9,591 nt of DNA. It comes from CAMEGH01 sp964513905. Its GTDB lineage: Bacteria; Patescibacteriota; Saccharimonadia; Saccharimonadales; Saccharimonadaceae. The stretch is taken from contig CAZENS010000022.1 of the NCBI GenBank assembly GCA_964513905.1, positions 1 through 9,591 on the forward strand, given 5' to 3'. The notes below the pieces were generated by a model, which worked only from the letters and a program-made list of their open reading frames with translations, was not told where the DNA came from and did not search any database. The translations under genes and the position numbers were made by a program. Shown piece by piece: positions 1-4,508 of this stretch; positions within the stretch are counted from its first letter, which is position 1, and each line of letters starts with the position of its first letter.

Positions 1-533
1 TTCAACAAACGATTGATAGTGGGCGCGAAGATTCTTTGCGTAATAAACAGGTCGTATTTATTTGTCCTGACAGCTGTTTTCCGTATGTTGATGAGTACTT
101 TGAGGTATTGGGTGAAGATCGATTTCCTGCGATCGATAACCGGTCGAACGGAAATAATAACAGCATTAACGTTAACACAGATATTAAAGAGGTGTCTGTC
201 GACGAGCTGTATAGCGCAATGAACAGCGATACGCAACAGGCGTATTCAGTAATAGACGTTCGTAGTCAGGTTGAGTATGACGATCACCACATTCCGAACA
301 GTGAACGGGTAGATTTTGAAAATATTGAAGGGTGGCTAAACGAATTAAGAGGAGATGACTTAAGGCGACGTTATCTTTTTGTGTGCGCAAGGTCTGCTCG
401 TAGCATGAGGGCGGCGCATGCTGCTCATAACTTTGGGCTAGACGCGCAATTTCTAACTGGAGGGACCGCCGCTTGGTCGTCGGCCGGGTATGATCGCGTG
501 CAACCGAAGGCTTGCGTTAATCTTGAGAGGTAG
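1..533 (+). CDS. Rhodanese-like domain protein, 5' end outside window
   Basis: The reading frame is open from base 3 and continues past the left edge, so the N-terminus is missing; a TTG at 36 is a possible but unsupported internal start. Residue numbers below count from that TTG. The C-terminal half (about 52-155) is a rhodanese fold: an IDVR strand near 73-76, an HHIPNSERV segment near 84-92, the active-site loop CARSAR starting at Cys117, and a closing LTGGTAAW motif near 140-147. Rhodanese domains carry persulfide sulfur or act as regulatory sulfur-binding modules; the catalytic Cys is present, but the usual Gly of CxxGxR is Ser. The upstream part has a strand-like VVFIC followed by CPDSCF and is not recognised; it could be the end of another domain. 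A low-complexity Asn-rich linker (about 38-49) separates the two. The gene converges on pth and overlaps its 3' end by 17 bp. The rhodanese call is firm; the full architecture is unknown. Confidence 0.82.
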   Translation, partial: QQTIDSGREDSLRNKQVVFICPDSCFPYVDEYFEVLGEDRFPAIDNRSNGNNNSINVNTDIKEVSVDELYSAMNSDTQQAYSVIDVRSQVEYDDHHIPNSERVDFENIEGWLNELRGDDLRRRYLFVCARSARSMRAAHAAHNFGLDAQFLTGGTAAWSSAGYDRVQPKACVNLER

Positions 534-1107
534 CAAGTAGAGGAATTAGCTGCATGCTTTCTTCATCTAGATCGCCAGCAGTAACAAAGTGGTGCATTAG
601 CTCAACTACCTTAGGGGTAATATATTTTTTTAGATCAGCCTGCTCGCTAGTCGTTAGCTTTGAGAGTACAAAATTACTATCACCCACAGCTACTTTTTGT
701 TCGGTTGAGATTCCGATGCGTATTCTTGTGTAGTTTGGACCAATGTGTGAATTGATGGATTTAATACCATTATTGCCACCATCGCTTCCTTGTTTTCGAA
801 CTCGAATTTTTCCAAATGGCAAGGCAAGGTCGTCGTGTAGGACTAGTATGTCGGACGGGTCGACTTTAAAGAAATTAGTAATAGCTGCAAGCGCTCTACC
901 CGTTTCGTTATAAAAAGTATCTGGTTTTACAAGAAGGACTTTAGTGTCTTCTATTGTATACTCCCCTATTTCTGAGAAGAGTTTTGACTTTTTACTAAAC
1001 GAAACGGTATTAGCCAGGGCAAATTCATCAAGGATTGTCCAGCCAATATTGTGGCGGGTTTTGGCGTACTGTAAACCAGGATTTCCCTGAGCTAGAATTA
1101 TTTTCAT
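517..1107 (-). CDS. pth: Peptidyl-tRNA hydrolase
   Basis: Cytosolic enzyme that cleaves the ester bond of peptidyl-tRNAs dropped from ribosomes, recycling tRNA. The protein is 196 aa, normal for bacterial Pth. The N-terminal signature GNPGLQYAKTRHN supplies Asn9 and the catalytic His19 (E. coli Asn10 and His20). Asn67 in TFYNETG and Asp92 in HDDLALPFG match E. coli Asn68 and Asp93. Two family positions differ: Met67 of E. coli is Tyr66 here, and the usual His of GGHNG (E. coli His113) is Asn112 in GGNNGIKSI. The ATG at 1107 is chosen because the conserved strand MKIILAQGNPG starts there. It lies 43 bp downstream of der, with an extended -10 box six bases before the ATG, so it may be transcribed separately as a leaderless message. 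Its 3' end overlaps the convergent rhodanese gene. Confidence 0.97.
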   Translation of the reverse strand: MKIILAQGNPGLQYAKTRHNIGWTILDEFALANTVSFSKKSKLFSEIGEYTIEDTKVLLVKPDTFYNETGRALAAITNFFKVDPSDILVLHDDLALPFGKIRVRKQGSDGGNNGIKSINSHIGPNYTRIRIGISTEQKVAVGDSNFVLSKLTTSEQADLKKYITPKVVELMHHFVTAGDLDEESMQLIPLLATSQD

Positions 1108-1113
1108 AAACTT

Positions 1114-1122
1114 ATTGTATCA
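1114..1122 (-). promoter_or_regulatory. Extended -10 promoter element of pth
   Basis: On the minus strand this reads TGATACAAT, an extended -10 (TGn plus TACAAT) with the hexamer ending six bases before the pth ATG. No convincing -35 is seen at 16-18 bp. The predicted transcription start coincides with the start codon, so the mRNA would be leaderless. This is a consensus match only. Confidence 0.5.
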
Positions 1123-1150
1123 CAGAGGTGAGTTGCGGACTGTAGGAGGC

Positions 1151-2566
1151 TCATTGGGCGCGTTTGTTTGGCAGTTCAGAGTTTAAAGCTTGCTTGTAGG
1201 CTTTCGTCACGGGTTCTTTGCCCTGCTTGATACGTTCTTTATTTGTCTTAATTTGCTTTTCATCGCGGAATGACAGCTTAATGGGCGATCCATTATAGTT
1301 ATATTTTTCCCGAATCAGCCGCTCAAGGTAGCGTTTATAGCTCCAGTGTACAAACTTAAGGTTGCTACCATAAATAACAAACCATGGTGGATTCGTATCA
1401 GTTTGAACAATATAACGAAGCTTTGGGTGGGTATTTTTTAATCCAGCTGGCGGATGTTTTTGGATTGCTTTTTGAAGAAGGTCATTTAGTATACGAGTTT
1501 TAGTTGGCTGATTACGACGTCGCTGAATATCTAGCGCTAGATCAAATAATTTCGTAACGTTCTGTCCGGTGACGCTGCTGGTAAAAATAAGTGGCGCCCA
1601 AGGTACAAACTTTAAGTGGTAGCTAATCTTAGGGGCAAGTGCATCGCGCGTATAGGCATCTTTTCCTTCGACACTATCCCACTTGCTGATAACAACAACC
1701 AACCCCTTGCCAGCTTCGTTAATAATACCCGCTAGTCGTTGATCAAGTGACACATTGAGCTCATTCACGTCGAGCAGCAAAAAGCAAACATCGGCCTCTT
1801 CTATTGCCTGTAATGTGCGCAGGACGCTAAACTTTTCGATACCGACTTCTTGTTTGCCTTGTCGACGAATTCCGGCGGTATCTAAAAATTCAATTGTTTG
1901 TTGATTGTAGCGGACTTGAACGCGATTGATGTCTCGGGTAGTTCCTGCCACGTTGGCGACAAGAGCCTGCTGTTTGCCGGCCAGTGCATTAAATAAGTTA
2001 CTCTTTCCGACATTTGGCCGCCCAATAAGCGCAATCCGAAGAACGTCGTCGGCCTCGTCTTCACTTTCTGCTGGAATGTGCGAAATAACGGTGTCTAGTA
2101 ACGAAAGCACGCCGCGATTGTGCTCTGCGCTAGTACGAATGATTGTCTTTATGCCTAGGCGTTCAAAGTTATCTGGTGGAAGGCTGCCCTTTAGGTCGGA
2201 TTTATTTAATACGAGAATAACGGGCTTTTTACTCTTTAGGGCTTTTTTTGCTATTTGCCTGTCTTGGTCAGAAAAATGGAGTGTACTGTCGACAACCACA
2301 AGAATTACGTCGGCTGCCTCAGAGGCTTCGGCGATTTGTTCTTGGATTGTTGCTTCGAATTCATCGTCTGCATCTTTTAGCCCTGCAGTATCAACAAGCC
2401 AGAACTGATGATATTTATGCTCGACTTTTCCAAGCACGCTGTCGCGTGTTGTTCCGGCCTCTCGTGCTACGATTGCCTGCTGAGCGCGCACCATGCGATT
2501 AAAAAGCGAACTTTTTCCTACGTTCGCTTGTCCGATAATTGCTACAGTGGGAAGCTTGCTCGACAT
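1151..2566 (-). CDS. der: Ribosome biogenesis GTPase Der (EngA)
   Basis: Essential GTPase with two tandem G domains that acts in the assembly of the large ribosomal subunit. At 471 aa the length is typical. G domain 1 carries the P-loop GQANVGKS (12-19), AGTTRD (37-42), DTAG (59-62) and NKSD (121-124). G domain 2 has GRPNVGKS (182-189), AGTTRD (207-212), DTAG (229-232) and SKWD (294-297), where the family normally has NKWD. A C-terminal KH-like RNA-binding domain (about 345-436) includes NPPWFVIYG, and the protein ends in a basic tail typical of Der. The ATG at 2566 precedes the first P-loop strand directly. There is no Shine-Dalgarno; instead TGATATAAT lies just upstream, suggesting a nearly leaderless mRNA. 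A strong terminator upstream separates it from the 88-aa gene, and pth follows after 43 bp. Stop is TGA, which argues against UGA recoding in this organism. Confidence 0.98.
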   Translation of the reverse strand: MSSKLPTVAIIGQANVGKSSLFNRMVRAQQAIVAREAGTTRDSVLGKVEHKYHQFWLVDTAGLKDADDEFEATIQEQIAEASEAADVILVVVDSTLHFSDQDRQIAKKALKSKKPVILVLNKSDLKGSLPPDNFERLGIKTIIRTSAEHNRGVLSLLDTVISHIPAESEDEADDVLRIALIGRPNVGKSNLFNALAGKQQALVANVAGTTRDINRVQVRYNQQTIEFLDTAGIRRQGKQEVGIEKFSVLRTLQAIEEADVCFLLLDVNELNVSLDQRLAGIINEAGKGLVVVISKWDSVEGKDAYTRDALAPKISYHLKFVPWAPLIFTSSVTGQNVTKLFDLALDIQRRRNQPTKTRILNDLLQKAIQKHPPAGLKNTHPKLRYIVQTDTNPPWFVIYGSNLKFVHWSYKRYLERLIREKYNYNGSPIKLSFRDEKQIKTNKERIKQGKEPVTKAYKQALNSELPNKRAQ

Positions 2567-2577
2567 AACTTCTGATT

Positions 2578-2586
2578 ATTATATCA
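2578..2586 (-). promoter_or_regulatory. Extended -10 promoter element of der
   Basis: Minus-strand TGATATAAT is a perfect -10 hexamer with the TGn extension, ending 11 bases before the der ATG. At 17-bp spacing the -35 is poor (TCGCTA), which is common for extended -10 promoters. The predicted 5' leader is about 5 nt. The upstream terminator means der needs its own promoter, which supports the call. Confidence 0.6.
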
Positions 2587-2620
2587 GGAGTGCGTAAGTA
2601 TAGCGAGCATAAGCGCGACA

Positions 2621-2655
2621 AGAGAAAAACCCACCAGTAAATAAACTGGTGGGTT
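2621..2655 (-). terminator. Rho-independent terminator of the 88-aa gene
   Basis: A perfect 11-bp stem (2628-2638 paired with 2645-2655) with a 6-base loop. On the minus strand it is followed by a T-rich run (TTTTCTCT, 2621-2628). It lies 12 bp after the stop of the 88-aa gene and upstream of the der promoter. The other strand has no T-tract, so termination is expected only leftward. Confidence 0.88.
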
Positions 2656-2660
2656 GTGAG

Positions 2661-2680
2661 CCTGCACTTAACCGTGCAGG
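2661..2680 (-). other. Hairpin enclosing the stop codon of the 88-aa gene
   Basis: A perfect 7-bp stem (2661-2667 with 2674-2680) with a 6-base loop. On the minus strand the loop is GGTTAA, so the TAA stop codon sits in the loop. It lies immediately before the terminator hairpin, giving two tandem stem-loops at the 3' end of this transcript. It could stabilise the 3' end or affect termination; function is not established. Confidence 0.45.
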
Positions 2681-2934
2681 GTGTACCTGTACTTCCATTT
2701 GTGGTTGGAAGTCTGAATGATTCCCATATCCGAGAGCATCCTGTTGGTAGGGCTTCCGTTGACGACGACCGGTACGAGATCGTCGATGAATCGCTGGGAC
2801 GCATTGCAGGTAAAATACCCGCTCTCGACCAGACTGCCGTTCCTGTCGTACGTGCAAAAATGCACGTTCTTCAGGACGTCTCCCTTGGTCATCGCATGGC
2901 GATGCAGGGGATTTTGAAGGTACTTCACGGACAT
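2668..2934 (-). CDS. Small 88-aa protein of unknown function, independent transcription unit
   Basis: I do not recognise the family. The protein is soluble, with no signal peptide or membrane segment, two Cys (27, 43), several His (11, 13, 25, 78, 87) and an aromatic/basic C-terminus (HKWKYRYTLHG). Residues 60-88 could form a helix followed by a beta-hairpin, vaguely like a winged-helix wing; this is speculative. The ORF is credible because the ATG at 2934 has an AGGA Shine-Dalgarno seven bases upstream, a near-consensus promoter lies in the 64-bp gap after the pseudouridine synthase gene, and a strong terminator follows. Base composition is unlike its neighbours: about 53% GC over 2701-2930 by hand count, and 65 of 88 codons end in G or C, against 7 of the first 30 codons of the upstream gene. 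This fits either high-expression codon bias or recent acquisition; three AGG codons make simple codon optimisation less certain. Several internal hairpins leave a structured-RNA role possible. Confidence 0.72.
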   Translation of the reverse strand: MSVKYLQNPLHRHAMTKGDVLKNVHFCTYDRNGSLVESGYFTCNASQRFIDDLVPVVVNGSPTNRMLSDMGIIQTSNHKWKYRYTLHG

Positions 2935-2972
2935 CGTACTTTCCTTTCTCTAGAGGACGATGTACATGTATA

Positions 2973-3001
2973 TTTATATCACATAAATTAATATTTGTCT
3001 A
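2973..3001 (-). promoter_or_regulatory. Promoter of the 88-aa gene (-35 TAGACA, 17 bp, extended -10)
   Basis: On the minus strand, TAGACA (2996-3001, 5 of 6 consensus bases) is followed by a 17-bp spacer and TATAAA (2973-2978), preceded by TGA (extended -10). The first three bases of the -35 are the TAG stop codon of the pseudouridine synthase gene. Predicted start is near 2966, giving a leader of about 31 nt that contains the Shine-Dalgarno. It is the best promoter match in the window. Confidence 0.7.
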
Positions 3002-3706
3002 GTATCTTTTTTCAACTAGCTGATAGCTACCGCTTTTTAAGGCGTCGATGCTGTATTTTCCAAACTGTATTCGGTGTAGTTTTACTACCGTATAGCCGAT
3101 TGATGAAAAGGTGCGTCGTATTTGGCGATTCCTCCCTTCGCTCATTGTTACAATCCACTTCTTACTGCTTGCTTCTTCTTGTTTTTCTAACTGTAATTTA
3201 CTTGGCCCGTCGTCTAGCTGTATGCCGTAATCATTTATCATTTGATGATGCAGGGGTGCTAAATCCTTATTGAGTGTAACAAGGTACGTTTTGAGCTTAT
3301 AGAATTTTGGATGAGTCATGGAAAAGGTAAAATCGCCATCGTCAGTTAGTAGCAGGAGTCCAGAGCTATCAAGGTCTAACCTACCTACTGGTTTCAACGC
3401 ATGGTATTTATCTGGAAGTAGCGAGTATATTGTTGGGCTACTACCTTGTTTTTTACGTGAGCAAACGTAGCCTCGTGGTTTGTTTAATGCAAGGTAGGTG
3501 TACGAAATTTTTGGCTCTAGTTTCTTTGAATTTACAAGAATAGAGTCACTGGGGGTTACCCGTGCTCCAATAGTTGCTATTGTGTTGTTGATCGTAACTT
3601 TTTTTTGGGCAATAAGCTCATCTGCTTTTCTACGAGAAATACCTAGGTGAAACGCTAGGTATTTATTAAGTCTTTCGGACACTTCTTTAGATTCTTCTGG
3701 TTGCAT
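2999..3706 (-). CDS. RsuA/RluB-family S4-domain pseudouridine synthase
   Basis: Converts a specific uridine in rRNA to pseudouridine. The 235-aa protein has an N-terminal S4 RNA-binding domain (about 11-60; ERLNKYLA, then GISRRKADELI). The catalytic domain carries LNKPRGYVCS (74-83), GRLDLDSSGLLLLTDDG with catalytic Asp111 (108-124), and the family motif EGRNRQIRR (190-198). These motifs identify the RsuA/RluB/RluE/RluF group. The length is nearer E. coli RsuA (16S) than RluB (23S), but the target cannot be assigned from sequence alone, so no symbol is given. The ATG at 3706 is 17 bp after the response regulator stop, with no clear Shine-Dalgarno, consistent with co-transcription. The TAG stop is shared with the -35 box of the next gene's promoter. 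Confidence 0.95.
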   Translation of the reverse strand: MQPEESKEVSERLNKYLAFHLGISRRKADELIAQKKVTINNTIATIGARVTPSDSILVNSKKLEPKISYTYLALNKPRGYVCSRKKQGSSPTIYSLLPDKYHALKPVGRLDLDSSGLLLLTDDGDFTFSMTHPKFYKLKTYLVTLNKDLAPLHHQMINDYGIQLDDGPSKLQLEKQEEASSKKWIVTMSEGRNRQIRRTFSSIGYTVVKLHRIQFGKYSIDALKSGSYQLVEKRY

Positions 3707-3723
3707 TGTAGACAGCGATTTTG

Positions 3724-4449
3724 CTATTGCTGGAAGTTGTTTTGCTGAGGTGCTTCCGTAGCTGGTAGTGGTGTTTCAGCGACTTGTTGTTGTGGTTGAG
3801 GCGGCATAGTTTGCTCTGGAGAGAGTTGTGCATTTAGCTCGGCATCAATACGATCAGCGAGGTTATTGCTTAGTTGTTGCTGTGACATAGATTCATCGGT
3901 GCTAAGGGGTTGAATGACACGTTCACCTAGTGTTGCAGGACGAGGTGACGTGAACGGAGCTGTTGGTTGAGGCATGCTAGGTTGCTGAGGTGCTTCCGTA
4001 GCTGGTAGTGGTGTTTCAGCGACTTGTTGTTGTGGTTGAGGCGGCATAGTTTGCTCTGGAGTAGCAGTCTGAGCGCCAGGAGTATCTCCGAGTACTTCGT
4101 GTACAGTTCGCACTACGTCTTCAATTCCAACCTGTGACTTTACAAGATATCTATCTGCACCTAACTGTTCGCCCCTTTCGCGTTGGTCGTCGCTTGAAAG
4201 GGCGGTCATCATAATAACCTTAATGTCCTTTGTCTCAGTCGTTGAGCGAAGAATATCAAGCATGTCAAATCCGCTAATCTTCGGCATCATTACGTCGCTA
4301 ACAATCAGCGTCGGGCGCTCTTTAATTGCCATTGCTAAGGCTTCTTCACCGTCGCCTGCCGAAACAATGTCGTACCCCTCTGCAAGTAGGCGGACGCCAT
4401 AAATCTCTCGTAAACTTCTATCATCTTCTACTAGTAAAATCTTTGTCAT
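3724..4449 (-). CDS. CheY-like response regulator with repeated Pro/Gln-rich tail
   Basis: Receiver protein of a two-component system, 241 aa. Residues 1-122 are a complete receiver domain: acidic pair Asp9/Asp10, phospho-acceptor Asp52 (VSDVMMPKISG), Thr82 (MTA) and Lys104 (YLVK). No DNA-binding or enzymatic output domain follows. Residues 123-241 are low-complexity and rich in Pro, Gln, Ala and Thr, with a 26-residue block occurring twice (131-156 and 211-236). The spacer between them contains a short charged helix-like stretch (about 191-209). Signalling is probably by protein-protein contact, but this is inference. The gene starts 59 bp after the repaired stop of the histidine kinase gene, its likely partner, and is followed after 17 bp by the pseudouridine synthase gene. 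The ATG at 4449 has AGGGG four bases upstream and a TACAAT box just before that, so both read-through and separate transcription are possible. Confidence 0.94.
   Translation of the reverse strand: MTKILLVEDDRSLREIYGVRLLAEGYDIVSAGDGEEALAMAIKERPTLIVSDVMMPKISGFDMLDILRSTTETKDIKVIMMTALSSDDQRERGEQLGADRYLVKSQVGIEDVVRTVHEVLGDTPGAQTATPEQTMPPQPQQQVAETPLPATEAPQQPSMPQPTAPFTSPRPATLGERVIQPLSTDESMSQQQLSNNLADRIDAELNAQLSPEQTMPPQPQQQVAETPLPATEAPQQNNFQQ
3742..3821 (-). repeat. 80-bp direct repeat in response regulator tail, copy 2
   Basis: This is an exact 80-bp copy of 3982-4061, with starts 240 bp apart, in frame. It encodes the second copy of the block that starts PEQTMPPQPQ and ends EAPQQ. The perfect nucleotide identity implies a recent duplication or gene conversion within the gene. 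Confidence 0.93.
3982..4061 (-). repeat. 80-bp direct repeat in response regulator tail, copy 1
   Basis: Identical over 80 bp to 3742-3821. It encodes tail residues about 131-156 of the response regulator, directly after the receiver domain and its short linker. Confidence 0.93.
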
Positions 4450-4453
4450 ATTA

Positions 4454-4464
4454 CCCCTATTGTA
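4454..4464 (-). promoter_or_regulatory. -10 box and Shine-Dalgarno of the response regulator gene
   Basis: On the minus strand TACAAT (4459-4464) is followed directly by AGGGG (4454-4458), four bases before the ATG. If the -10 is used, the transcript would start two or three bases before the ATG and omit the Shine-Dalgarno; the Shine-Dalgarno would serve read-through transcripts from the kinase gene. No good -35 is seen. Confidence 0.4.
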
Positions 4465-4508
4465 CCGAATGTTATTTAAAAAAGCTATACTTCTTGTGGT
4501 TTAATGTG

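Noticed and set aside
1151..1153. UGA recoded as glycine (as in Gracilibacteria/Absconditabacteria)
   Set aside because: der ends with TGA exactly at the expected end of its basic tail, and the other genes contain no internal TGA.
1926..2408. A 160-codon open frame on the + strand within der
   Set aside because: It is antisense to the conserved GTPase domains of der, is Ser/Ala/Arg-rich low-complexity, and has no promoter or ribosome binding site.
2656..2991. A 111-codon open frame on the + strand opposite the 88-aa gene
   Set aside because: It starts with GTG inside the terminator region without a Shine-Dalgarno, whereas the minus strand has promoter, ribosome binding site and terminator all in register. 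The + frame looks like an antisense shadow of a GC3-rich gene.
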